Source of the DNA: Rhyzopertha dominica
Lineage: Eukaryota; Arthropoda; Insecta; Coleoptera; Bostrichidae
DNA: 64,000 nucleotides
NCBI GenBank assembly: GCA_025024175.1
Contig: QCXZ01000064.1
Location: 46,893,325-46,957,324 of the forward strand
Direction: 5' to 3'
Shown here piece by piece: positions 12,096 to 24,400 of this stretch (position 1 is its first letter; the number at the start of each line of letters is the position of its first letter). The notes under the pieces are model-generated. The model saw nothing but the letters and a program-made list of their open reading frames with translations, was not told where the DNA came from and did not search any database. The position numbers and the translations under genes are program-made.

Positions 12096-12840
12096 CATTA
12101 CCAAATCTCAGGATCCGCTGTTCTGGATCACATGCAAGTACGTAGTTCCTTATGAGATCCATGCCCATAATGAAGTCGTCGTCAATATCAGCCACCAACA
12201 CCTTTTGACATAACCGCAGCTGTCGCAGTTCCATTTCCACTTCAGCTTCCCCAAGTGTTGCAGAAGTTTCCTTCCGTTGATGCACGCTGTTACGCTGAGA
12301 CTGTCGAGGTTGTTACGCCGGATAAGGTTCACGGAGATGATCTTGGAGGTTTTGTCAAATTGCACAGTCGGTGTGTGCGCCCCGTAACACCGACTGATTT
12401 AGTTTTCCTGCTGCTGTGTTCTTCTCGGGATCGCAGGAAGTGACATGCAGTTCTTGTTGAAGTGACCGGGTTTCCCGCAGTGGAAACAGGTTTGACGACT
12501 GCTACCCTCAAATGTGTACAGCAACTCCTTCATATTACTCACAAGCTGCTGAATAGGGTCACTTTCTTCGAACTGCGCCCCACGTATCTTGTACTAACTC
12601 CAGATGGCAGCTTTTCCTAGGACCTCCCTCGTTATCGAGTAGGTGGTCAGCAGAAGCGCATTCCTCACAGTGTCACCTCTGACGTCGTCAATGAAATTTT
12701 GCGTCGCCATTTATTCCAGAAGCTCAGGCAGGGCTGTTGGATATGCCATGTGCATTAGTCGTCTGACTTCTGCCTCGAAGTCCTGCAGTCTCGCCTACTT
12801 CTTGCTTTCGAGTTCTTAACTGCGCACAAAACAGCTGTTG

Positions 12841-13900
12841 TATGCGATCACCTATAACATTTATATAATCATTTTACATAATTTACCAATTAAGAGAAAC
12901 AAATACTGAACATGCATATATTAACGCACAAATTATCGCCATTGTCTTTTCTGAAAATAAAATGTTATTATTACTTTATATTAGGTTGAAACAATTAACT
13001 TACTTGTATGAGCAACCTGGGTTGCCTACGTGAGCTTTCTAGTTGTATCTTTTGCTTTTCGTTATCACATTGGGGTTGGCCCTGTTTTCCACAAAAACCA
13101 TCATTCTGTGACTAACATAGAAAGACAGAGCACGCATTTATTAAACCCTGCTTGGAATAATCTAAATCGTGGTACATATGTACCTATACTTATATTTTTT
13201 AGATCATTGGTCTTTTGAGAGCGTCCGTAAGTTACGTCATAATTTAACAAATAACAATTTCCTGCAAATTGTTTGTATTACCTTCAATAAGTGAGGTAAC
13301 CTTGTATGAAATAATTATTACTGTGTAACTTACGTCTGAAATGCAATAAAGTCTTTTGGTGGAGGTCTAGAGCTAGATCCAGTATAGTTTTTTCTATCAA
13401 GCACTTATCACCTGGAACAAAATTGGTTCGAGACCGAAGCAGCAGCCCCGTTTAGGAAAACTAATTCCCGGTTACCTGGCCATATTGCGAACTTTAGTAT
13501 CTGGACAGGAAAACAGCTAAGTCCAATTTATACAGCAACATCATTTCAGTCAGTACTTACCTGTTCTTTTTGTTGTATACTTTGGCAATACTGTGAATAA
13601 AATGTTAGCCCGCTCAAAGCTTTGACAGGAAAAGCCGCGTTTGTTCTTACACAAGTTTACATAAATAGAGAACCGTGTTATTATCGTTAAACTGTAGTTG
13701 TACGGTAAAATAAAATAACATTCCAACCGGACCGGCGATTGCTTTATTTGGTCTGCATTCTGATTTCCAATTTTGGGACGTTGTGTAAAAATGGTGGCGC
13801 CCTTAAAAATCATACTAAAATCCACGATTCCGCTCTAACCGAGCATCTGGCTGCCGTCGCGCTGTGTAAAGGAAAATAATAGAAAAATTTTGCGTTACAC
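12841..13900. other. Unidentified insert within gypsy gag
   Basis: Recognisable gag ends near 13900 (at a PPPYDKQT stretch on the minus strand) and resumes near 12840. The sequence between is AT-rich, without gag-like coding, and the middle of gag is missing. It looks like a replacement or nested insertion of about 1 kb. I could not find its ends or a family. Confidence 0.4.
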
Positions 13901-14335
13901 GTTTGTTTATCGTACGGCGGTGGCAAAACCTTGCTGCATCCAGTTACTGGTGAAAACGTAGGTCCCTGGGTTTTCCTATCTTCTATCTCTTATTTCATGG
14001 TGAGGACTGAACTTTTCAATTCCTCTTAATACGATCTCATCGACTCTCCCTTCGAAATGTTCCACTTTTTGTTGAATTATACTGTGATTTTCTTTATTTT
14101 CGTCTATTTCAGTTTTTAATTGTTGTTGCACAGCAGTTATTATTTTATTTTTGGTCTACTCTTGCGCTGTTCTCATTTGTTCTACTAGATCTGTCTTCAT
14201 TTATTCTTGGCTTTTATGGTTGTTAGTGTCAGAATCTTCTATGCCTTCTTGTCCTTTTCCTCTTCTCAAGCCTTTCAAACACCGTCCGGGTCACAAAACA
14301 CCCCAGAAAGCCACAATTCACTTCTTGACACCAGT

Positions 14336-14724
14336 TGTTGTGAATACGGGTTCAAAAACTGAGGATTTATGACATAACGCCTTTTATTTAAAACACAAAT
14401 AACACTCAAACACATTAAGGCTATACACCACTAGTTCAAAACACTACTGTTTTAACACCACTAATTAACTAATCCACTATACTGCACACACTTGCACTAA
14501 AAACACCTGTTTCACTCGGCCTTTCGCTCGCTCGATAATCGTTATTTGAACTCACGACTACTCCCGCGCTTCTCTCTCTGTTGGGCTATTTATAGCCTTC
14601 CCCCATCGAAAATTCCAGAAGCGACATCTTCTAGGCGCTCTCGAAACTACGCGAAATCGTATCTTCGGGAGTCTTGACCTCGGTCAAAGAATACCTCGGT
14701 ATAGGGCATGTCCATGATACGTCA
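14336..14724 (-). repeat. LTR of the gypsy element (5' LTR)
   Basis: On the minus strand it starts TGACGTATCATGG and ends CACAACA, next to the primer-binding site, so it has the TG...CA ends of an LTR and is about 389 bp long. It contains TATAAATAG (complement at 14586-14594) and, further on, AATAAA, which would give the U3-R-U5 order. The partner LTR is not in the window. Confidence 0.65.
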
Positions 14725-16320
14725 CAAACGCCTAAATGTAGTCAACCCCGACGTTTGCTGTACAAACAAAAAATGCTGCTCCGTCAATGGTTTCTTACGG
14801 GAAATAGAATTAGTCGCTAGGTATTTTTGATATATTGCGGCTACAAAAGCAATATCAACCATGATATTATTTTATAGGATACTGCAAAATATGTTTAATT
14901 ATCTAGATAACAGTAACGGTCTTTCTATCCAGTAGGATAGCGTAAACTAGAAAAAATCGTGTACCTACCAATCCAGTGTTTGGCGCTATTATTTTCTCTC
15001 TTCAGTCATAGGTCTCGTAATGCTAAAAATTCATACTTAAATGAATATAATGAAATATAGGATGTTGTGTAATATACCTATTAACTATTCCTGTTTTAAC
15101 GTCTATATATCGCATATATGTTAACAACTGCCGTTTTCGAACTTCGAATTTCTTGCTGAAGATGCATTTTAATTTCAGTACGTATATGACTTTCGATTAT
15201 GTAATCACTGAGTTTGAACGTGTAAAAGAAATATAGAAGGTTTTTATAATCGCTAATTTCGACTTTAATTGTAACTATACCTATACATTTATGAAAAAGA
15301 ATCGCACGCTATTTTTGTATGCACTGAAGCCAATAAAATGTAAGAAAAAACTTTTCAAACAAGCAATCAAACATTGGGGGTTGTTTATGGTTATTGTACG
15401 TAACTAACATTCTTATGGATACTGATGGCACTCTTGGCCTATTAGAGCTCGTAAATAATGATCGACTTCGCTAAGATCTGTTACTTGCATCGCCAATTTT
15501 CAAATACTTGCATAAAAAATAGATTAATGTATGCAGTTGTTTTAGTTTTCATCAAAGACGTCTTTGGTTTTCATGTAACATACCTATAGGGCCCAGAAAC
15601 ATTATTTTGACTAAAACTTGATAACTCATGATGAAAATATTATAAAATAAACCGCATATGGAAATAAACAACTATTAAAAATACGTTATATTTTCGTCTT
15701 AAATGGCTGTTGTATGTGACATTAATAATTTTAGAAGGCTACAACCACTTAAAGTGCCGAAAAATATGTTAGAATTGCATCGGGGTTGCCTACATCTGGT
15801 CACGTGATGGACATGCCCTATTACATTTTCCTGCCATCTGTTTGTAGCTAGGATCACTAACTGCAGTGTCCTACCACAACGCATCCACATGCCTGTAATT
15901 CTCGTCCACAGATGGCGCTGACTCGCAAGAATAATTTAGGGATGCTTTACTAAAATATTGTTATTGGTGCCTCCATATTATAATTTTTGTATTTGTTTTT
16001 TTACCAGATGCTCCACCTACACTTTTGAGATGATGCAAAAGGAAATTGAGATCACATGAATGATTAAAGGAAAATTTTGCCGTAAAACATTTGGCAAAAT
16101 TACAAACACGTAAAACCGCTTCCATAACCTTCCATAACCGCCAACAGCCAACTACCAAGTACCAACTACAACTACTACAACTACCGACGATCAAGTTTGC
16201 CACATTGCCAGATTTATTGGCCTATAAATCCTTAATCTACATGTAGACTGCTCACAGTGGTCTTCTTTATAACAATTTAATGCTCCGTGAATAGTAATTA
16301 CTAAATAACAAGCACGTAAA
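14725..16320. other. Gene-free stretch
   Basis: AT-rich intergenic DNA. I see no conserved coding sequence. The short open frames at 15699-15890 and 15961-16203 on the minus strand have no recognisable motif. CAACTAC-like short repeats occur near 16138-16192. Confidence 0.5.
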
Positions 16321-16326
16321 ATTATA

Positions 16327-16355
16327 AAAATAATAATAATAGTAATAATAATAAC

Positions 16356-16398
<43 letters not shown>

Positions 16399-16412
16399 GT
16401 AATAATAATAAC

Positions 16413-16444
<32 letters not shown>

Positions 16445-16452
16445 TAATAATT
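16327..16452. repeat. (AAT)n microsatellite, interrupted
   Basis: About 126 bp of AAT/ATA triplets, broken by several single-base changes (AGT and AAC interruptions), so it is an ageing tract. Confidence 0.95.
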
Positions 16453-16497
16453 TACTGTTTATTTCTAAACAAACGCGTGGTGCAAGTGCTGTGACCA

Positions 16498-16710
16498 ATC
16501 AGAATGCAGCTTTCTGTTAAGTTTGAAAACCTCTATCAGAAATCTGAGCACCCTCGAGATCAAAGGTTCCGACAAAGAGTCAACAAACTGGTTTTCATTA
16601 ATAAGCGATTTATCAATGGTTTTAACCTGCCATTAAGGGATCAGTTGGAAGAATTCTCGAAAGAGTTCTTTCAGTCGAAACTCGAAGCCTGCAGAACCTT
16701 CTGTATTTGA
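16498..16710 (+). pseudogene. Serpin-like fragment
   Basis: The frame following CCAATCAG (a possible splice acceptor) encodes about 68 residues ending in a stop. The stretch NKLVFINKRFINGFNLPLRD, followed by QLEEFSKEFFQSKLEA, resembles the serpin segment with pattern NK-(6-7)-F-x-L-(3)-F-(7)-F-x-S-x-(3)-VDF. The VDF position reads CRTF and the frame stops at once, and no further serpin exons are seen. It is probably a stray exon or decayed copy. The assignment rests on pattern recognition alone. Confidence 0.4.
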
Positions 16711-16993
16711 AGCAACCATGTCACAGCGGATTAATTTATTGTAATGCTTTTTTAGATTTTTTTTACAAAACTGAAAAAAAACGATGTTAATTTCATATTA
16801 AGGAAGCCCGCCCGGTCTTGTAACCCTATCGGCAGCTACCTATAGTTACTTTGAACAACAAATTTATTCAAGAACCGTTAAGCAGAGATGATAAAAAATA
16901 TTTTTCAAGCCTTACATAGAAAAATTACTTAATAATGTGTAAATGACGTCCCATTCTTATGGGTTAAACACTAGCAAGTAATTGACAAAAATT

Positions 16994-18414
16994 AGCCACC
17001 GTATCTGCTATTTAAATTAATTAACCATCCTTCAAAATAAGAGCTAAGTTAAGGAACAGATCTTGATGTCTACAAATCTCAACAAGTCTTACAAAATCAC
17101 AAATGCTGAGATCAAGTAGTATGGTCAAGTGCATATTAACCAGAAGTGGACAATTCAGCACAATAAGGCATAAAACAGCTGCTTTCGAGATAAATATAGT
17201 TATTATAATAAACAGGTTATAACAAGATTAAGATACCGATCGTGATTGTTGCTATTGCAACATTCTGAATCTTAGTAGGCTACTTGAAAAGCCTGCTGTC
17301 ATAGATTACTGCAACAATTGTTTGTGGGGTCATTATTTCACCTTGTACTGAAGAACAATGACCCTGACCATAAGATCTAGTAAAGGTTTGAATGCCCAAA
17401 GGTACACATTTAATATTTCACAACTTGGCATTTGGTTTTAAATGAACTAGAACTTTAAAATACTGATTTTTTATTTGCATTTTCACTGTTTCTGATGTAT
17501 CATTCTATAAATCTCGCTTTTTAATTGTAGATACTTTTTTGAGTACATCACGAAGGTAATCGGTGCTATATTGTTTTGATCAAAAGTGGATATTAGTCAT
17601 TTATTTATATCTCTATTGCTACTCCATACTCAGAACTTTCTCTTGTGAATCTTATCTCGCAAAAATCTGTATAAACATCTCAACGTTCTTATAAATAAGA
17701 CACCGTGATCTGCAGAGTAATTAATGTTGCAAAAATGAACAGCAAAGTAACTTTGCTCTGTACATTGGCTATTTGCTTCATCGGGGAAGCCTGGGGTCAT
17801 GGGATGATGTTGGACCCCCCAAACAGGAGTTCCCTGTGGAGATTTGACTCATCCGCACCTGCAAATTACGACGACAATCAAAATTACTGCGGTGGATTAT
17901 TCGTAAGTTGAACACATTTACATAGAGCAGATTAAGGCATTTAACAATATAATCAATACAAATTAATAGCGAGTCAACATTATGACAATGTAAACTTTTT
18001 AGCATCGCTCCATTAAGATTCTAAATAGATATACCTTAAAGCAAACAAAAAAATTATTTCTGCAAAAAGTTCTTTTTCGTTTGTTCTATATTTCGGAGAG
18101 CTTGCATTGATTTGTCAGTATTTTTTATTATTTTCAGTAACAAGTTATGTTATAAATACACTTCTAAGTAGTCGTAGTTACTTTTTGCAAACTGAAAATA
18201 TCTGTGGAGTAAAATAGGGCTCAATTTGCATTGTCAAACAAACTGGAGTAAAATTGTATTTTTTTAACTCGATATAATCACAATTTTAATATCTACAATT
18301 GTGCAAATAGTGGAAGTTGGAGTACCCTTGCGAAAACTTAACAATAACATATTTTATACCTGTATCGCTTAGGATGGTGTTGAGGAACTTATACTTGTTA
18401 CGTCAACATCCTGC
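16994..18414 (+). repeat. Intact partner of the inverted duplication at 1-1393
   Basis: This block, with the promoter, exon 1 and first part of intron 1 of AA15 gene 1, matches 1-1393 in inverted orientation. The two copies face each other across about 15.6 kb of mostly transposon DNA. Confidence 0.85.
17643..17697 (+). promoter_or_regulatory. AA15 gene 1 promoter: GATA-type site and TATA boxes
   Basis: TTGTGAATCTTATC at 17643-17656 contains CTTATC, the complement of the GATA-factor site GATAAG. TATAAACA (17670-17677) is 65 bp before the ATG and TATAAATA (17690-17697) is 38 bp before its end. The 14-base block is repeated exactly at 33113-33126 upstream of gene 2, also with a TATA box 65 bp before the ATG. 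GATA factors drive many insect midgut genes; gut expression here is inference. Confidence 0.6.
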
Positions 18415-21400
18415 TTTAAACTGTGGTTGTTGTAGATAAAGGCATGACGTATTTATAGTTACACCTGCGCGATATTTACCTACTTACCTACGCTGAGACA
18501 GTTTCATTTGTACGCATTGGTTTAGGTGTATACGAGTACATGTAAAAAAATCATCTATCAATATCGTGCATGTTTAGAGAGATAATAAAAATAAAGGGCA
18601 CCAATAACCATTTCACGATTTTGCGCGAATATCTCGTTTTTATATGACTCGCAGTTTAATGAGAGTTATTAAAACTAGGTAATGAAATTCTCTACAAAAT
18701 AGGTGTCATTAACTTTTTGCGTATAGAAAGTATAACTAAGTTATATTATCACCGAAATCATTTTACATTATCAATGAACAGTGCCACAGCATGAGCATTT
18801 TCACTAGATAACTATAGATGTTTAATTCTTTCTAAATAAAAGAACCTTAACACAACAGTTAAATTTCCAACATTGCCATCTGCAACCGCAACAGATTAGA
18901 AGAAAATTAATTAGTTTATGATTAATTATAAACCTGACTGAGAAAAATATAGATTCTCAGAATTGGGGTCGGACCTTAAAAAATTTACTGAAACCAGTTG
19001 CTACATTATCATACTGTTAGCAGCAAAATAATTGTTAAATAGTATTGCACCAAAGGTGTGAGGATTTTTTCATGGTTGGCGTTACTCGAATACAGAAAGC
19101 AGTGGTTGAAAAAGTCGATGACTATAATGATATGAAACCACTGGATATTTTACTTAATGGGATACTGAAAATGATGACAAAAATGAGTTAACAGAACAAA
19201 CCCACTATGAAATTGACACTAATAATTGACAGGAGGCATACTTTTTAGGAAATCAGTAGTTGCAGTAGCTCATATAACAAAATTACTATCTATAGAAAAT
19301 AAAAAATTATCGAACCTGTTTTTTGTAAAGCACTGGACGATTTACAATTTTAATTATAAATCTCATTGACTTCGAGTCAGAGAAAACGAGATATTTGCGA
19401 AAAACAGTTTTTCGTGACCTTTGAATATCTCGCAGTGCCACTACTGATTTGGATCAGCATTTCTATCATTGATTTCATAGCAAAGATAGTTGCAATTACA
19501 CAATTCTTCATAGTCAAGTAGCCAAATTTATTAGAAATTACGAGGACGTAAGTAAGATAAAAAAATTCCAAAGAAATTAAAACGAACAAGAGCTCTACTA
19601 TTGGTATAAAATAGTTAAAAAGGATACTACAATACTTCTCAGATGTAACGAAACATTTGAGAATTGACTTAATGTAAAACATCTTTGTTTAACTGTTTTA
19701 GGTAATGGCAAACACTTTCGGTGGAAAATGTGGAGTATGCGGTGACGTATACAATGCTCCCCATCCACAGGACAATGAAAATACAGGAAAATATGGACAG
19801 GGTAAAGTTGTTGCTGAGTATTCTGCGGGTAGCACTATATCTGTATCGATTACACTGACTACAAACCATAGAGGTTACTTCAATTACAGGTAGGTGAATA
19901 AATGAGTAACACTAATACGGTTATGTCAGATAATAATATAAATGAAATAAAAACTCTGTCATTATCAAACACTAACAAAAAATTATTGGTCTGACGTTTC
20001 GATTACACCTGTAATCTTTGCTAAAGAAAAGAAAAGTTGTAGTTACGATTTGCAGTCTGCTAAAAAGGAACATAAAGTTTTAACAAAGCATGCGACGAAT
20101 ATGGATAGAAATTTTATTACGCTTTTGCAACTCAAAAATATTAATATAATGTTAGATGAAGTTACTGCACGTCCACTTACATAGTATTAAATAGATTAGC
20201 TATATTTCAACATCTGCTCTACTTTATTGCAAAGCACATATTTACTAGCACAGCGTTTTTAGCTGTTATTAGCCATCTGTGTCGTGTCGAAACTTGAAAC
20301 CAATAAGTAATTGAAATATAAGCTAAAAATCAAGGGTAAGCTAAGCAGTTGTGCTAATTAGTTTAACTAACTGGTATATTGACTGCATCTGTATGTACAT
20401 CCATAAGCATTGCGAATGCTCCTTAAGACTACCAAAGACCTTCCAGTTGGTGCTCTATAAAAAGCATTATGTAAAATGCAGAAGTAACATATTATCTAAT
20501 AATATAGAACTGAAACTAGTATGAAAGAGTATTTACAACAATTTTTTTTCAAAATCAGTTAGTCGGTGCCTGGATTTTAAAAAGGTTATATGTTGATATA
20601 ACTCTAACTTATACATATTACATTTTATTTAATTTAGATCAAGAAAAACTAACAGTTTTAGTTTGATTGTTTCAACCTCACCTTCTATGCGTCATTTGAC
20701 ACATTTTAATAACAGGTAACATTACTTTTATTCTCTAGCTTTAGTCAGTTTACTTTATTGTTCAGTTTCCTTTTGTGTAATGATATAGAGGACAGTCAGT
20801 AACAGAGAAAACACTAGAACAATCAAATTGTATTTTGTAACACAATCGAACAGACGATGAAGCTTTTCGTTGAAATGAACCAGGTGATAATGATTTGCAT
20901 TATATTTACACATGTAAGTAATTTTAATACCAATGATATTTGAGTGTTGTTCATATGGCTGATATGACATGTTTGTTTAGTCAAAATATGCCGCTGTTTA
21001 TTGTTTGGCTAAATATTGGAAGCTGTAATTCTACCTAGGTATCTGTTAGCAAACTGCTCCAGATTAGAAAGAANATCTTTANGTGCTCTGACGTCAACAT
21101 TTTACCTGCTGCTGTATAATTATTGGCGATACACTAATATGATGATAGATATATAGTAATATTATTCGTAACTGAAAGAATATACACACTCAAGGTGAAA
21201 ACAGTTGAATGCAGTCAAAAACAACACCAGCCTTTTTTCCGAGCAAAGTATTTATTTGCACAAAAACACTTCTAATGTTACCTTCAATTTAAGTGGCNCA
21301 TTCTTTATAAGAGCTAAGGTATCAANCTCTGGAAAGTATATTAGATACTTACGAGTAATGACACAATTGAAGCTGTTTATATAAAAATGATATTTACAAA

Positions 21401-24400
21401 AAATATAAATAGCTGAAATGTGTATGAAATAGTTCTTGTTAGAGCTACTCTGCCGCGCTCCGGTGGTTTGAATGCAAACGAGACATTTTTCGCTTATCGC
21501 TTGTCGGGAATTTCAAGATTACTAGTAGATAAAATAGACCTACTCTTGTTTTCAAGGCCAATATTAAAGCTTGAACAGCGACATAACGAAAGAAATTTGC
21601 AGTTGTTCTATATTTTACAAGAACACATCTGTCTACTATTGAAATTCCGTAGTTCAGTTAATTTATCTTGGTCATTTTTGGGACCTATCCTGTTTCTTCT
21701 CTTTTGTCTCCGATAAAAAGGATAAGTTGGCAATTTTCGATTTCTCGCTAATCATAGTGGCATGTCGGTATATATTTTCGGACATTTGCTTGTCGGACAT
21801 TTATCATTTCATTATTCATTTTACTTGCCCAACCTACATATTTTTTTAATATTTTTTTATTTTCGGCCATTATTTCGTTAAATTGTGCATCGGTATTTAA
21901 GTGGTTGTTATTGCGCTTAAATATCTATAGGTACTAGTTTCTCACAAAATCTAATACTGATATAGAAAATTAATAATAGCTAATCTATTTTTGATAGCAT
22001 AGTTGTAGAAATCATTTTTTGATATTGAAGTGGCTTAGAAAAAATACTGCGTATGTTGCCAAAACTACCGCTAAAAATTAAATAAACAAAATACTTGAAA
22101 TCGTTTCACTACGCTTAGACAATGAATCTAAGTCAAAATTTACAATTCATTATTCGTTACAATAGATTAGATGTAGTTGACTTTGAAAATATTAGGGTGT
22201 AATTAGTGAATTAAATCTTCGGCAGCGCTTAAGATCTTATGTGCATTGTGGTATACATATCACCGAGCAGGCCATTAAACATGCAATTACAAAAGTTGGC
22301 TGTTAAAAAGTATTCAAATATAAATTGTTTTGCAGTTTGTGCGTCCTTGAAGACCCTTCGTCTCCAGAACCAGAAGACTGTTTCTTTGATCTGTACTTAC
22401 CAGACGGAACTAAGCAATTCGCAGTATTACCTGAAGTAAACAGCTTCGAACACAGTGTTGTTCTTCCAGAAAATGTTGTTTGCGATCGATGCGTGCTACG
22501 CTGGACCTACACTGCAGGTAAATGATAAATAAACAATGTAGAAGTTTAACAAAAGAAACTACAAGAAAAAATTTATGCGCTCGGAAGAAATCATTTGCAA
22601 CCCATGTTTATACTAATATTAGGAATATTTAACTACTTAACTTGAGTGTTACTGAAATAAGATGTAAAAAATAAGTTTTTTTTTAACCATAATAGCAATA
22701 ATATTGATAAAATTGGGGCTTATTGGGATCATTATTTTATTAGCAAATAAATCAGAAAACAGAAATAACCAGATTGTCGTCGTGAACTTCAGCGTCAGCA
22801 ATGCCAGTTAAATGTTTTCATTTATAACAAAAAAGAACATAAACGGAGGAAAAACAAGTTAAGGCAATTTGGATTAGTCGCTAACCTTACTTGATGTCCT
22901 ATCTATATTTCAGATCTCACAAAAACCGTCTTTACTATAGAATTAATTGTAGATACCAATGTCAAAATAAAGCTTGAGATGCACTGCCGCAACTAGTGGA
23001 CCCTTCTTCAAAATTTAGAGCTTCTTTGGCTTAGTTTTAACTGGCTCCTTGTATTTCTTCTGCATTGAGGCCAGACCGATTCACCGGCAGTCTTTTTCTA
23101 ATATTCTTCTGATAAACTTGAAGCAACTCTTACAAGGTTTACATTCTCTTCTTCGTCGGAAAATACGTTAAGAGACTGCTTATTTTCTCAAAAAGAAATA
23201 CGTAAGTTTGAATCATTTCGTGCACATGGAACTTTTTGTTTTTGATTATTCAATTGCTTTTATCTGTTCTTCTGAGAATAAATAATTTATCCGAAATATT
23301 TTTGTGCTTCTTGATTGATGCGTATGTACAATGATAAAAAACGGCATTTCATGAATTTGTATATTTTTTTAATGCTTAATTATGCTTAAAAGCTAAAAAA
23401 CAGTTATTGATCGGACCTGCATATTAGTAACAACGTTATATGTTAACAAATAGATAGCATAATATATTACTATTAACATACTTCACTATGCACTCAGCAA
23501 CTAGTCTGTCGAAAAGTTTCGTGCGTGGCAATTCTGTATTCTACAAAAGACGTTGATTATGGCGGTTCCGGTATGTCTGATGTTCATTGACTATTATTCT
23601 GAGTTTGGTTTTCAATAGTGTGAAGTCCATACCATTTGATTGGGGAAGCATTGATATAGTCCTGGTTTTTCGCATTTCAAGTTGTTGACAAAGCCCAAAG
23701 CTGCTAAAGCAAAATCACATAACTTTTTAAATCGATTTCTATCCAAAATTCCACACTTTTAGTAATTAATACGCAGTAAAAACTTTTGAATGGGTTGTTT
23801 AAATGTTTCAAGATATTACTGTTTAATTAGCTACCGCTGCTAATTTAGTATAACAAATGCTACGATTACTTTTACATTTCGTATATTTTAATACCTGTCA
23901 AAAACGTTATATTCTCTGTGAGTCGTACATACGCCATCATCTTGTTGGGGGGGGGGTAGATTATCTGGAAGACTTATCACGACAGATGCGTCGCCGTTGT
24001 ACTAAGCTTTCTAATGGTAAATGAAAAAGAATTAAAGTTTCTTGAAATGAATGCACTATCAATTCTGTATCTCATTTCTCTAATGGTATCTATACTATTA
24101 TTAAAAAAGTAAGCCTTCTTTCTAAAATTATTATCATAAGATGCTGTAACAATTTCTAATCGCTTTACTCTAGATATGTCAATAGACTATACTTCGTCAA
24201 ACCTCCCAACACTTAGTGTAATAAATTCCTTGAAAATGTGAACACAAATGTTTTATAAAATTACTATTCTATGCATTTTTAACTATTGTTATCCTTGAAA
24301 GCATTAACACATAACTCGCTTGAGTAATACATAAAATTGGTGTGTGAAACAAACAAAAACAAACAGATTAGCTTTAACCTGAGAAGTGATCAAAGGACGT

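Larger units (their letters stand above)
9995..14335 (-). pseudogene. Gypsy-type LTR retrotransposon, internal region, decayed and interrupted
   Basis: Read leftward from the LTR at 14336-14724. A likely primer-binding site follows the LTR (TGGTGTCAAGAAGTG, near the tRNA-Leu 3' complement with one extra base). Gag with a coiled-coil-like part runs to about 13900. A stretch at about 12841-13900 is not gag and looks inserted. Gag then resumes with a CCHC zinc knuckle (CFHCGKPGHFNKNC, near 12500-12450). Protease follows (DDDFIMGMDLI), then RT with WFSTLDFKSGYW and the catalytic LVYLDD (near 11000). RNase H (ILDIDASKVG, near 10600) and the integrase core (from about 10200) come last. Stops and frameshifts are frequent. 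The 3' end and second LTR are missing beyond 9995. A 167-bp element is nested at 11918-12084. Confidence 0.88.

Noticed and set aside
14702..15820. ATGGACATGCCCTAT occurs at 15806 and, inverted, in the LTR end near 14702-14716
   Set aside because: Only 15 bases match and the flanks differ; could be a tiny LTR relic but cannot be supported.
17705..17734. Upstream GTG start extending AA15 gene 1 by ten residues
   Set aside because: It would put extra residues before a normal signal peptide; the ATG at 17735 fits gene 2 exactly in length.
21420..21716. 98-residue open frame in intron 2 of AA15 gene 1
   Set aside because: No recognisable family and no support from splice sites; treated as chance.
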